64,000 nucleotides of DNA from Paraspadella gotoi (lineage: Eukaryota > Chaetognatha), in assembly GCA_051294375.1 (NCBI GenBank), contig CM119268.1, positions 23,261,762 to 23,325,761 of the forward strand. Direction: 5' to 3'. This document shows, one piece after another, positions 24,201 through 34,799 of this stretch. Numbering within the stretch: the first letter of the stretch is position 1; each line of letters begins with the position of its first letter. Position numbers and translations under genes: made by a program. The notes under the pieces are model-generated. The model was not told the origin of the DNA. It was given only the letters and a program-made list of their open reading frames with translations, and did not search any database.

Positions 24201-24563
24201 AAAATCATTCATTCATCCTCCATTCATTCATTAATTCACTTATTAAATAATTAATTAATTACGTAATTAATTAATTATATATCATATATTCTTTACCTGA
24301 CCGTGGTTCGATAACCTACGTCCTCCTATCATATTGAGTTCTTTAATTGTTATTTGCGACTAAAATGAATATTAATTTGTCGCTTCAACTTTTGTTCATG
24401 TTTTAACTATATTAAGTTTTTAAATTAAAATTCTAGAAATCTTTCTCAGGATCGGAGATAATTAACAAATGGAAATGAAAAATTCTGATTTATTGACGAA
24501 AAAAAAACAATTAAACAAAAAAAAAATTTCATTGTAATATTAATTTTTTTTACTCATTAGGAC

Positions 24564-26581
24564 TAAGGGGTGAACTAAAGTAATATTTTGCCTGATTAAC
24601 TAAGCAAAGTGTTATTGAAAGATAGGCAATTTCTGAATCAAAATAATTTGCTTATATTTATTTTTAAAGATAAATAAAATAATATATTTTCTTTTATTGT
24701 TTTAATTTCATTATCAACTATATTTTCAATTTGTTATTACTATATTTTAAGCCCAAAAATACTTTTCCCAGATGGCATGAAATATGAGTATCAGCATTAA
24801 GTGTGCAAACTACTTGGCTACTACCAGACCCAGAACCAATAAAATTATTAAAGAAGATTAATTCATTGATAAATAAAAAAATTAACAGATAATAAAAAAA
24901 ATTAGTAATAACAATAAGGATGCATACATTTAAAGAGATTTGAAATGTAAAGTATTCAGTTGAATCCTGATATGATTGACAAGATTAAAACCTCGATCAA
25001 AGATGATGTAAAAATGTACACAAGACTCAAGTCGCCCAAAACTGTTTTGTATCGTATTTAGAAAGTCAAAGCTCATTAGAATTCTTTGCAGAATATGATA
25101 TGGATTACTCAATACCTCCCTAGCTGATTATATTAAAAAATTCGAGCTCGATATAGAAAGTAAATATCCTATGGATATGATTTTCAAATAAAAAAAATCT
25201 AAAAAAAATCTCCTATTTTAACTCAAAGTAAAAAATGGCATTCTTGAACATACTTAAAAATGAAATAAAAGAAAAATAATTAAAAACAACTATATAATAG
25301 ACTCCAACCCCTGTCACCAAACACCAAATACCAAACACCAAACATATTCTTAGCTATTAGTTTTTCTTTATAAAATTATTTTATCTTTCATTAAAAATAT
25401 TTGGGCTAAAACTAATTGAATTTCAATGTTGAGCAAATTAAAGTTTTATATTTGATAAAGATTTTGTTTAAAAATTAATACCATAAAATATCCTATTTTG
25501 CTATTTTTTTAATTTTATATGAAAATTTGCAAAATTACTTGTTTCACTATCTTATATTTTTATATTTTATAAATGTTTTACTATTTAAACAATATTATTT
25601 AATTATATATATATTACTTTTTAAAAATATTATATGCTTATTATATCTAATAACTCATTTTGGGAGGGGAGGTCAGTGTTGTCTTCTGGAAATAGAAGGA
25701 GCTTCTATACAACACAAGGTTAGACTACAATAGAATACAATAGTAGCGGTAGCCGACCAAATTCAAATTTTAATGGGAACAGCATTAAACTCAATTCATT
25801 ATTGGTATTAATTATTGTGTTAAAATATTTTTTTGCAAAAATGTTCCGAACCATGAGTAATTCGCTAATTATTATATTATATTGCTATATAATGTTAAAA
25901 TTTTTTTTTGGTAATTTTAAGTTTTTTTAATTGATTCTGATAGAGCTTAAAAAGTTAAGCAAAAATATAATTACAACTTTTTAAAATTTTGATGTTTTAT
26001 TACTAAAATTAGTAAAAACTGCTAAAATATCGGATAATGATGATGATTTTTCAAGGTTTTTCTTAATTTTAACACCACTTATCATCAAAATATTGAAAAA
26101 AGAATTATACTTTGTGTAGATAACTTTTTATAAGCTATTTGAAATCTGCTTTTAAAAATAAAAAAATTCAAAAAAAATTTTTTGACATTTCCTATCTATA
26201 AATAAATATTAAAAAATTAATTACTAATGCTTCTTGCCATTTTTAGAAAATTTTGCTCCATTGAAAGTTCTCTCAGAAATGATGAAGTTTCACATTTGAA
26301 AAAGGTTCCAAATCAAACTTCTGACCCACCCCATTGACGAGAGTGTTGTCACAATTAGACTACAATATTTAATTATATAATTTGGCTTTAAAATTATTAA
26401 AGATAACATTTTCCTTTTACATCTTAGCAAATTAGATCATTAAGTTTATCAGGATATCTTAATTTTAAGATACCTTTCCACAATTAAAAATTGCCTACTT
26501 TATTCAGTTAACTATTGAGTAAACCAAAAAATGTGTCTATTACCTATTTAAGAAAAAATCTTTTGCCTAAGTTCACCCTTA
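24564..26581. mobile_element. hAT-like non-autonomous DNA transposon
   Basis: 2018 bp with terminal inverted repeats TAAGGGGTGAACT / (reverse) TAAGGGTGAACT. It is flanked by the exact 8-bp duplication ATTAGGAC at 24556-24563 and 26582-26589. The paralogous empty site is visible at about 53128-53140 (ATTAAGAC followed by TAGTTCC). No transposase frame inside; the content is AT-rich. The TA next to the TSD makes a 10-bp TSD reading possible too. Eight-bp TSDs are typical of hAT (also P and some others). Confidence 0.75.
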
Positions 26582-26653
26582 ATTAGGACTAGTTCCGTTG
26601 TATCTTCTACTTCTCTCTTGATAATTCTCTCCTTCCCTTCTTCTCCTTCCTCC

Positions 26654-26902
26654 TCACGCCTTCCTCTTCCTATGCATCTTCACGCTCAAGATACAGATGG
26701 CGAGCAGGTGCAGGCCCAAAGTAATGGCAGCCACGGCGAGAAAGTTCCTCGTCACGTGACTTGGCTGAAAGTCGAAGCTGCGGAGAACGTCTTTGCCCCG
26801 GACGAAGTTGCTGCAGGAGTGAGAGTTGCTGGGGTGAGAGATGCTGTAGCAGTTGACGTCGAGGCTGGAGCGGATGCTGTCCATTATCGAGTGGATCTCT
26901 GC
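26654..26902 (-). CDS. gene 2 copy 2A exon K (C-terminus)
   Basis: 249 nt, 82 codons plus [23 protein letters not shown] then [20 protein letters not shown], final [21 protein letters not shown], tail KMHRKRKA. The two cysteines sit in the re-entrant/extracellular loop, as in white-type proteins. Substitutions versus 2C: S/G, S/A, R/Q, T/M, V/M, T/A, V/A. Confidence 0.85.
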   Translation of the reverse strand, partial: AEIHSIMDSIRSSLDVNCYSISHPSNSHSCSNFVRGKDVLRSFDFQPSHVTRNFLAVAAITLGLHLLAICILSVKMHRKRKA

Positions 26903-27094
26903 CTAGAGAATGAATTGCAGCGTAATTGCCTGTGCTTTAATTTCAGATGAGATTGATTTTTTTTACTTATTACATTTACATATTGTAGCGGTTGAGGTTT
27001 TGTCTTTTGATAAAATTTTCATAGAAATATTATTATAGTATTTTAGGGATAATTATAATTCAAATCTTATTTAGCTATGAAAATAGTATAACTA

Positions 27095-27160
27095 ATATAA
27101 AATTCATCCATTCATTTAATAAATAGGCTATCTTGCTCTTGACTTTGGACAGGTTTTGGC
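27095..27160 (+). repeat. R1 fragment in intron J-K
   Basis: 5' part of R1 (CCATTCATTTAATAAATAGG then CTCTTGACTTTGGACAGG). Counterparts at 39225-39295 and 53655-53722. Confidence 0.65.
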
Positions 27161-27254
27161 CTCCATCCCGTGTGGGAGGAATTCCATGTGGAAAGAATCC
27201 CTCTTTTCCGCTGACCCTGCTTTTGACATCACGGCCTCTAATCTTTTTTAGTCA

Positions 27255-27995
27255 GATCTGCTTATAAGCAGATCCCGACTCAATAATTCACTTGTCGGTC
27301 CGTCGGTCCCCCCCTCAATCTTGTCGGACATTATCTTATTTCATGTCAGAACATCGAATTATGATAAATTATGCAAATGTCCGTCCGTCCATCCGTCCGT
27401 CCCACCTTAACAAAAAGCACCAATTACTCGTGATTGGATGGATGGATTGGAATGAAATTTTGAATGTGGTTAGAGAAGTGTGTGATTGAGCCGGATTTGA
27501 AGTTTCGATGGAATCGTCCAAGTGGAAATGAGTTTAAATGGAAAAAACAAAAAAAATATATTTTATTATTTGAACACCAATTACTTATGATGAGGCAATT
27601 GACCTGAAATTTTGAATGTGGGTAGGAAAGTGTGTGATCAAGCTGCAAATCAAGTTTCGATAGAATCGTTTGAGTGGAAATGAGTTTAAATGGAAAAAAA
27701 CAAAAAACCTATTTCACTAATTGATTATGCTTCTTTTTTATATTAAATGTAAATGCAAGATGTACAAATTAACCCAATAATTAATCAATTAGTTAATTAA
27801 TTAATTATTAATTAATCAGTCAATTAATCAATCAAAACAAACATTTTGGATAAAGTTAATTAAATAATTGACTAATTATTTAATTAATTAATTAATTATT
27901 TAACTTGAATTAATTATTAATTAATTAATTATTAATTATTTAATTACCGATAAAAATCGTGGGCAGTTCCGACATTGTTTGCTCAAACTTGTTCC
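27255..27995 (+). repeat. dispersed repeat R2
   Basis: Starts with palindrome GATCTGCTTATAAGCAGATC, then a GTCCGTCCGTCC stretch, two tandem about 140-bp halves (each with TGTGTGATT and AGTTTCGATGGAATCG), (ATTA)n, and ends CGTGGGCAG..CCGACATTGTTTGCTC. Inserted in 2A intron J-K and absent at that position from 2B and 2C. Confidence 0.75.
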
Positions 27996-28061
27996 TTCAC
28001 GAATCACCTCCTCATCCTTAGAATGAATCATTTCCCCTTTCTTTTAATCTTTTTTTTAATC

Positions 28062-28150
28062 TTCCCCGTTTCCCTCTCACCTGAATCTTCCCCTTTTTCT
28101 CTCTCACCTGAATCCTCCCTTTTTTCTCTCTCACCTGAATCTTCCTCTTT
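28062..28150 (-). repeat. 27-bp tandem of the exon J splice donor (3 donors, 2A)
   Basis: On the gene strand the motif GATTCAG|GTGAGAGAG recurs at about 27-nt spacing, separated by AAAAAGGGAG. Each unit holds a consensus donor and the array stays open in the exon J frame. Confidence 0.85.
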
Positions 28151-28320
28151 GCCACCGCCGTCCCCGCCTTGGCCTTCTCTGCCTCCAATCCTTCCACCTT
28201 CATGAATCCTCGCCTCATCCCGCGAATCTCCTCTTTGCTTCCGGTTTTGCAAGGAGCGTCAAGTCCTTTGTAAACGGCAACCATCTCAGTCTCGAGGGCG
28301 TAGTAGAAGAATGAGAGGTA
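28135..28320 (-). CDS. gene 2 copy 2A exon J
   Basis: 186 nt, 62 codons, open, phase 0. Starts [20 protein letters not shown], contains [18 protein letters not shown] and a charged segment [11 protein letters not shown], ends AKRKIQ. Acceptor actccag|TAC, donor ATTCAG|GTGAGA. Confidence 0.85.
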
Positions 28321-28345
28321 CTGGAGTGGGAGAGGAAGGAGGAAA

Positions 28346-28620
28346 TGAAGGGAAGGGGGAAATATTAAAAGAGAAATAAGGGAGAAAAGTGAAAAGGTAG
28401 AAGAAGGAAAGATACTTTGGTGGAGGGAGAGGAGGGAGGAATTAAGGGAAGGGGGAAATATTAAAAGAAAAATAAGGGAGAAAAGTGAAAAGGTAGAAGA
28501 AGGAAAGATACTTTGGTGGAGAGAGAGGAGGGAGGAATTAAGGGAAGAGGGAATATTAAAAGAGAAATTAGGGAGAAAAGATGGAAGAGGAAAAGATCCT
28601 GAGAGGAAAAAAGGAAATAT
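28346..28620 (+). repeat. 96-bp tandem, purine-rich, intron I-J (2A only)
   Basis: Motif GGGAAGGGGGAAATATTAAA recurs at 28350, 28446 and 28542 (96-bp period). 2B and 2C have a single unit. Confidence 0.8.
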
Positions 28621-28713
28621 AGGAGAAACAGAAATAGGGAAGCAGGAAATGAAGGGGTATTATTAAAAAAGAATTTAAGGCACTATGAAATATGCTTCTC
28701 GAGCGCTGCACTT

Positions 28714-29211
28714 CCAAACATCATTTACTGGGATGGCGTTCAGTCATCCCGATGGCCCAGACGACCACAAGTAATTGAAGATACTTCAAAAGTCATAACT
28801 TGATCCAAGTTGCTCCGGTTGTTAAAATGTTTTTCTCAGTCTATTTGTCTCTAAGTTAAACGCAAGTTTTATCTTCCCACTTAGACCCTTCCCTTTTTCC
28901 CTAGAGTGCCGGGATAGACAACGCGCTCAGTCTACCCAATGATCCTTGCCATAATCCATCATGCTCACCACTTGGTCCAGCACCGCATGGGTTCTTCGCT
29001 TCCAGTCTGTACCTAACTCCTTCCAAGTAGCGATTGCGCCTTGTGTCTCCAATTGTTTCTTCTCGTCTTCCTCTTCAGTGGATTCCTCATTGTCGTCAAA
29101 GACATTCCTTATTTACTTCATCATGTTTCAGGTGGATGAGTCTCGTTTTTGGTCTTTTATCCCCAAATTAGGCTTCTTTCTGAATCTTTATCCTCTTTTC
29201 ATAATTTTGCC
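28714..29211 (+). CDS. inverted block with gene 2 exons H' (part) and I
   Basis: This segment equals the reverse complement of 54400-54884 in copy 2C, so the transporter exons read on the plus strand here. H' tail 28714-28770 (NIIYW.. then a donor GTAATTG). Exon I 28905-29131, with acceptor ccctag|AGTGC and donor TTTCAG|GTGGATG; pieces [16 protein letters not shown] are readable, although several indels break the frame. The block ends at a 276-N gap. Confidence 0.7.
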
Positions 29212-29487
29212 NNNNNNNNNNNNNNNNNNNNNNNNNNNNNNNNNNNNNNNNNNNNNNNNNNNNNNNNNNNNNNNNNNNNNNNNNNNNNNNNNNNNNNNNN
29301 NNNNNNNNNNNNNNNNNNNNNNNNNNNNNNNNNNNNNNNNNNNNNNNNNNNNNNNNNNNNNNNNNNNNNNNNNNNNNNNNNNNNNNNNNNNNNNNNNNNN
29401 NNNNNNNNNNNNNNNNNNNNNNNNNNNNNNNNNNNNNNNNNNNNNNNNNNNNNNNNNNNNNNNNNNNNNNNNNNNNNNNNNNNNNNN
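29212..29487. other. assembly gap (276 N)
   Basis: Lies between the inverted block and the forward-oriented exon H remnant. Confidence 1.
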
Positions 29488-29723
29488 GTGATGCCGATGA
29501 TGAGACTCATGACTGCAGATGGAATAGGATTGCAATAAAATGGTCATTGGGGTTACAATGAAGCATAGTGCTTATTAATTCCAGTTAAAAACTAGAAAAA
29601 TCAAAATCACTCATTTGAAACTCGTAATTTGAAAGTTTATACCAAGCAGCTTAAACTAGGACTTACTGAATTCCTCATAAAATCCAAGCTAAGTGAGACT
29701 AACCCAAATTGACTCACAAAAGG

Positions 29724-29914
29724 NNNNNNNNNNNNNNNNNNNNNNNNNNNNNNNNNNNNNNNNNNNNNNNNNNNNNNNNNNNNNNNNNNNNNNNNNNNNN
29801 NNNNNNNNNNNNNNNNNNNNNNNNNNNNNNNNNNNNNNNNNNNNNNNNNNNNNNNNNNNNNNNNNNNNNNNNNNNNNNNNNNNNNNNNNNNNNNNNNNNN
29901 NNNNNNNNNNNNNN
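29724..29914. other. assembly gap (191 N)
   Basis: Covers gene 2A exon F. Confidence 1.
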
Positions 29915-29983
29915 CTCAAGTGCACACATTATGATCTAACTTAAATTGATCTAAATTAAATTGATCTAACTTGAACTGATCTA

Positions 29984-30606
29984 CCATGATGGAAAAAAAA
30001 GTGTCGCGGTTACTTTCCAGTTATTTTTCGGCATTTTAATGTAACAATCAAAAAATAAAATTCAAATATCAAGAAACATTAGCCTTTTGTGATTCATTTA
30101 AGCTGTGTCTCATTTAAACATAAAATACAGGAGTTCCATGTAAAAGAACTTTTATTATTTAAACTTTTTATTTATACTTATTTCCGGTTCTTTTTTATTA
30201 CTTTTTAAGTTTAACTAATACTATTAAAAATCCCTGCCTTTTCTTAGTCTGATGTCAAATGGTTATTGCATTATCTCCATTAGGATAGATTCAGGAATGA
30301 ATTTTATTTCATATGTCAAAAAAAAAGCAATATNNNNNNNNNNATAAAAAATATCATGTTAAAAATATAATTTTAATAATAATATGAGTAGTTCTCTTAA
30401 TCAAAAAGAAGTGAAAAAACTTAGAGAATACCTCTTTTGGAAGTATTTGAATGCATTGAAAAATTTAATGCTGTTGAGAAATAATCAATTTATTCAGTCT
30501 TAGGGAGGTCATATTACCTATTAAAAATTATTTACTAGCCAAAAAATATATTTGATAATAAAATTAACTTGCTTTTCCAAACCGCGACATTTTTTTTCCA
30601 TCATGG
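29984..30606. mobile_element. Tc1/mariner-like MITE (2A, interior collapsed by 10-N gap)
   Basis: Terminal inverted repeats CCATGATGGAAAAAAAA... with GTCGCGGTT further in, in opposite orientation at each end, flanked by TA on both sides (29982-29983; 30607-30608). The insertion is in the 15-bp array of intron E-F. The N at 30334-30343 stand for about 290 bp present in the 2B copy. Copy 2C has the empty site. Confidence 0.8.
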
Positions 30607-30685
30607 TAACTTGAATTGATGTAACTTGAATTGATCTAACTTGAATTGATCTAACTTGAATTAATCTAACTTAAATTGATCTAAC

Positions 30686-30787
30686 CTGCCTCCAAAAAAG
30701 ACAAAACTTTTCGTTACAATGTTACCGACCAAACTTCTTCTCATCGAAAGGACTAAATCCCGGGTGTTCAATTTGCTCTGAAATTTT
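30686..30787 (-). CDS. gene 2 copy 2A exon E
   Basis: Same exon as 55802-55900 in 2C. 102 nt instead of 99 because of small insertions. Donor CAG|GTTAGATC is followed by the 15-bp array. Confidence 0.6.
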
Positions 30788-30886
30788 CTGAAAGTTCAGC
30801 GTTTGTGAATTCATTTCTATTCACACTAATAGTTTGTAATAGAATTAATTAGTTTTAGGTTTAACTTTTTTCCTAGTTTTCACCAC

Positions 30887-31111
30887 CTGCTTAATCATTT
30901 CATTCTCTTGACTGTTTTTAAATGCTTCAGACAGTTCCTTCACTCTATCCCGACATTGTTTCTCTTCGCCAGGGATAACGGCCAGAGTGAAGATGTAGTG
31001 ATCGGCTGGGTTGTAGGAAGGAGGGCATGGAAAACCAGCTCGCTCAAACAGGGCCAAACAGTCGTTAGCTGTTCCAATAAATATGCAACTTCCCTCCGCC
31101 ATGATACAGAT
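30887..31111 (-). CDS. gene 2 copy 2A exon D (NBD-TMD linker)
   Basis: 225 nt, open, phase 0. [20 protein letters not shown] then [20 protein letters not shown] and [15 protein letters not shown], ending NEMIKQ. Compared with 2C it keeps MAEG and NPADHY (2C has MGEG and NPVDHY). Confidence 0.88.
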
Positions 31112-31139
31112 CTGTGACGTTAGGTCCAAGTAGTTCTTA

Positions 31140-31300
31140 CAATGGACATATCATTATTTTTGCATAATTTATCATAATTCGATGTTCTGACATGATATAA
31201 GTGAATGCCCGACAATATTGAGGGGGCAGACCGACGGACCAACAAAGTGAATTATAGAGTCAGGATCTGCTGATAAGCAGATCGACTAAAACGACAACAA
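31140..31300 (-). repeat. R2 5' end, fused to exon D region
   Basis: Begins abruptly at TGGACATATCATTATTTTTG, equal to 45727 onward in 2B. Its palindrome end AGCAGATC is near 31274-31281. This is the right side of the 2A deletion junction. Confidence 0.7.
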
Positions 31301-31396
31301 TAATAACATAATAAAAACGAGATCAACAAGCTCAACAAAAAAATGACGATATAACGAGATGACAAAACTAAAAATGACAATGACGACAACAAAAAC

Positions 31397-31526
31397 CTTT
31401 AGGCTTCGTCGATACTTCAATTCCTTTCCAGGTCAAAGATCAGTCGGTCTTCCTCTGGAATGAAGTCGTTATTATCTTTGCCCAACGCATTATCTTCATT
31501 TTTTGTTGATGTTGACCGATGAATGG
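31397..31526 (-). CDS. gene 2 copy 2A exon N
   Basis: Reads [16 protein letters not shown] and is then shifted by one inserted base relative to 2B (45978-46105). Donor CTAAAG|GTTTTTG. It sits only about 285 nt upstream of exon D because exons A-C are missing. Confidence 0.65.
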
Positions 31527-31629
31527 CTAAAGACGAAATAGTGTGAGGAATCGGGTTAGAGTGAGAGAGGGTCAGGTATTTACAGCGGGCATTGACTTCT
31601 GGTTCACACAATTAACATTATTTGAAATA

Positions 31630-31752
31630 TCATCGCAAGAGATCATCTGCTATGTCATTATCTTGTAAGAGAGATGGAGGCCTAGCCCACCAAACCCTGT
31701 CCAAAGTCAGGGGCAAGATAGCTTAATAATTAAATGAATGGATAATTTTATA
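31630..31752 (-). repeat. dispersed repeat R1 upstream of exon N
   Basis: Reverse-oriented R1. Same at 46203-46326 and 61274-61420. Confidence 0.7.
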
Positions 31753-31916
31753 GACATCTGACCTGTCGATTTTCGCATCGTCTGCATCAGTTATCCTCCC
31801 GTCGTCTGCATCTTTCATCCTCCCGTCGTCTGCATCTGTCATCTTTGTCTCTTTATTAAAAAGATTGAATATTTTTTTTAAGCTAAAGTAAAATCAATGC
31901 TAGGATTTTTAGTTGG

Positions 31917-32812
31917 ATCTGCTTTCAGCAGATCTGAACTCTATAATTCACTTTGTCAGTCCGTCGGTCACTCACTTATATCATGTCAGAACATCGAATT
32001 ATGATAAATTATGCAAAAAAAAAACAAAAACGATGTCCGTCCGTTCGTCTGTCGCCGTCCAGTTCATTCCGTCCGTCCGTCCCACCTTAGAAAAAAACAC
32101 CAATTACTCGTGATTGGATGATGGATTAGATTGAAATTTTGTGTGTGGGTAGGGAAGTGTGTGATTGAGCTGTATATGAAGTTTCGATAGAATCGTCGAG
32201 TGGAAATGAGTTTTAAATGGAAAAACAAAAAAATATATTTCAGTATTTGAACACCAATTACTCATGAGTGGATGGGGCTATTGTCTTGAAATTTTGTATT
32301 TGGGTAGAAAACTGTGTGATTAAACTGAAAATCAAGTTTCGATGGAATCGTTTGAGTGGAAATGAGTTTAAATGGAAAAACAAAGAACTTATTTCACCAA
32401 TTGATTATGCTTCTTTTTCTTTTTTTTTAAAATGTAAATGCAAAATGTATAATTAATCAAATAATTAATCAGTTAATTAATCAATTAGTAAATTAATTAA
32501 TCAATAATTAATTAATCAGTCAATTAATCAATCAAAACAAACATTTTTGAATCAAATTAATTAATTAATTGCCTCTCTCTCTTTCTCTTCTCTCTTCTTT
32601 TTCAAAAACAAGTTTGAGGCAAACAATGTCGGATCTGCCCACGATCATTATCGGTAATTAATTAATTAAATAGTTAACTTTTAATAGATTAATTTTTAAT
32701 TAATTAAATAATTAATTAACTTGAATTAATTATTAATTAATTATTAATTAATTAATTATCGATAATGATCGTGGGCAGATCCGACATTGTTTGCTCCAAC
32801 TTGTTTTTGAAA
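31917..32812 (+). repeat. dispersed repeat R2 with inverted-repeat end
   Basis: R2 from GATCTGCTTTCAGCAGATC to CGTGGGCAGATCCGACATTG. The last 210 bp are a long palindrome: arms 32602-32660 and 32752-32810 around an (ATTA)-rich centre. Confidence 0.75.
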
Positions 32813-33130
32813 AGAGAGAGAAACGGAAACGCGAGAGTAACGAAGTAAAACGCCCGTCGTCATAGTAACAGAATATACAATGAAGATAATTCTCTTTTAT
32901 TCTTTTGTTTACAGTTGTTATTGCCTTTGTTGTCGTTAATGTTATTATTGTTGTTGTTGTCGTTGTTATTGTTGGTGTTGTCGTTGTTGTTGTTTATTGT
33001 CGCGATTCATTACTTTCCTTTTTTCTTCTTACAGAATCCCTGAATCCCTGCAGTTTCCTGGATTCGTAGACTTAATAAATAAATCATCACAAAAGAAGTT
33101 CTCTCTCTTCTCTCTCTCTCTCTCTCTTCT

Positions 33131-33165
<35 letters not shown>

Positions 33166-33623
33166 TTTCATTCCTCTCTCTCTCGTTCTCTCTTTCCCCT
33201 TATCAGTTTTGTCATCTTTCCATTATCATCTCTCTCTCTCTCTATTCTCTCTCTCTTATCCGCCTCCAATTTCCTCCCGGAAGTAAATCGGGAGCATCTT
33301 TCTTTGAGAATCTCATCTCTGACTTCGACTTTTTTCGATCATCCAATCTCAGTCCTTTGAGATGACACTGATTGACGTCGAGAAGAGAGAGTGAGAGAGA
33401 GAAGAGAGAGAAAAAGAGAGAGATTAAAGAGAGAGTAGAGAGAGAGAATGAGAGAGAGAGAAGAGAAAGATTAGAGAGAGAGAGAGATTAGAGGAAAGAT
33501 TAAAGAGAGAGATTAAGAGAGAGTAGAGAGACAGAATGAGAAGAGATTAGAGAGAGAGAGAGAGATTAGAGAGAGAGATTAAAGAGAGAAGAGATTAAAG
33601 AGAGAGTAGAGAGAGAGGGGAGA

Positions 33624-33655
<32 letters not shown>

Positions 33656-34090
33656 AAGAGAGATCCTGTTGCGGTCGGAATTCTTGACGTCAGACACGCA
33701 AAGTTTTTATAAATTTTACTACATCGTTAGTATTTGTTGTTTTTTGTTGTTGTTGTTGTTGTTAGAATATCAGTTCTTCTTTTTTTCTTATCTGACGCAG
33801 GCGAAAAGATTTTTGTAAAAAATGAAAAAAAAATATTCCTCTGGTTTTTTGTATATTGGGAATAATAAGTAAAGAATAGCACCGTAAAGTAAAGATTATA
33901 TTATATTATAAATTACGATCATTTTTGGAAATTTAATGTTTATTTCATTTCGGTTACGTCAAGAATGTGCTTTGCGCAAAAACAAAAGTAATTTTAGCAA
34001 ACCGTAATGTAATTTTTAATTTAAATATAAATGTTTAGTTGATTAAAAAGAAAAGCTTTCCGTAAAAAGCTATAACTTTGAAACTTGGTA
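32813..34090. other. gene 2 upstream region, simple-repeat rich
   Basis: Holds (GTT)n at 32935-32998, (CT)n at 33100-33250, (GA)n at 33380-33662, a CRE-like site at 33685 and (GTT)n at 33737-33765. No convincing exon. The same sequence, less noisy, is at 47395-48630. Confidence 0.55.
33685..33692. promoter_or_regulatory. candidate CRE/ATF site TGACGTCA
   Basis: Perfect palindromic 8-mer, just outside the (GA)n tract upstream of gene 2 exon N. Conserved at 48240-48247. Function not shown. Confidence 0.3.
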
Positions 34091-34094
34091 ACAA

Positions 34095-34240
34095 ACCAAT
34101 ATAAAATTATCACTCATTTAATAAATAAGCTATTTCGCCCCTGACTTTGGTGATTTAAGGCCTCCATCTCTCTTAACAAGATAATGAAATAGCAGGTTCC
34201 TGCAAGCTTTCACATTATAGTTTTTTCACTTTCAGAATGG
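34095..34240 (+). repeat. dispersed repeat R1
   Basis: Counterpart at 48638-48778. Confidence 0.7.
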
Positions 34241-34429
34241 TAATAATATTTCGTGTAGGTGTATATTTAATATAAATATATAAATATTCGGACGTTTTAA
34301 TGGTCTGCCGCGACTTTTTTTTTTTAAATTTTTATAAATTTATTTTTTTCTATCAAAATTAAAAGTCAAACTTTATTTCTTTCCAAAATTAATTTTTTTT
34401 ATTATGACTCATTGGATTTTGTATCAGGA

Positions 34430-34790
34430 GTCCTGTTCCGACGTACGGCAGCCGCCTCCATCCCCGCCGCTGCCGCGGCTGCCGCCGCCGCTGCTATCGC
34501 CCGCTGCCGTCGGCCGGGTGCTACTCATCTTTGGGTTTGATAATGAGCGGCGATAATAAATTGTATGTTCGTCGTCTCATCGTCGTTGTCGTCGTCGTCA
34601 TTACAATATTCTTCCTTTTTGTCTTCATGACCCGATTTTCGTCATCCACTGTCGTTGTCGTCGTCGTCATCTTGTTCATCCTCTTCTTCTCTTCCTTCTC
34701 TTCTCCTCCTCTCCTTTCTGCCTCCTCTCTCTCCTCCTCCTTTTCCTCCTCCTCCTTACCGTCCCCCTCTTCCTCTCAAACGGATTAAAG
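34430..34790. other. GC-rich (GCC)n island followed by (GTC)n and (CTC)n
   Basis: Sharp GC-rich island (34435-34530) in AT-rich surroundings, then GTCGTC and CTCCTC repeats. In the cleaner copy at 48960-49320 the minus strand can encode a short Ala-rich peptide (see 48967). Confidence 0.6.
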
Positions 34791-34799
34791 ATCTTTAGA

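Larger units (their letters stand above)
26654..31526 (-). pseudogene. white-family ABCG half-transporter, gene 2 copy 2A (rearranged)
   Basis: Exons: K 26654-26902 (open), J 28135-28320 (open), then an inverted block carrying I and part of H' on the plus strand (28905-29131 and 28714-28770), a 276-N gap, H partial 29488-29512, a gap over F, E 30686-30787, D 30887-31111 (open), then directly N 31397-31526. Exons C, B and A (the NBD core) are missing: sequence jumps at about 31130-31140 from just after D to the region upstream of A. As laid out it cannot encode an ATPase. K and J differ from 2C by amino-acid substitutions, not only indels, so the 3' half represents a genuine second allele or paralog. 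The inversion and deletion may be scaffolding errors. Confidence 0.7.
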
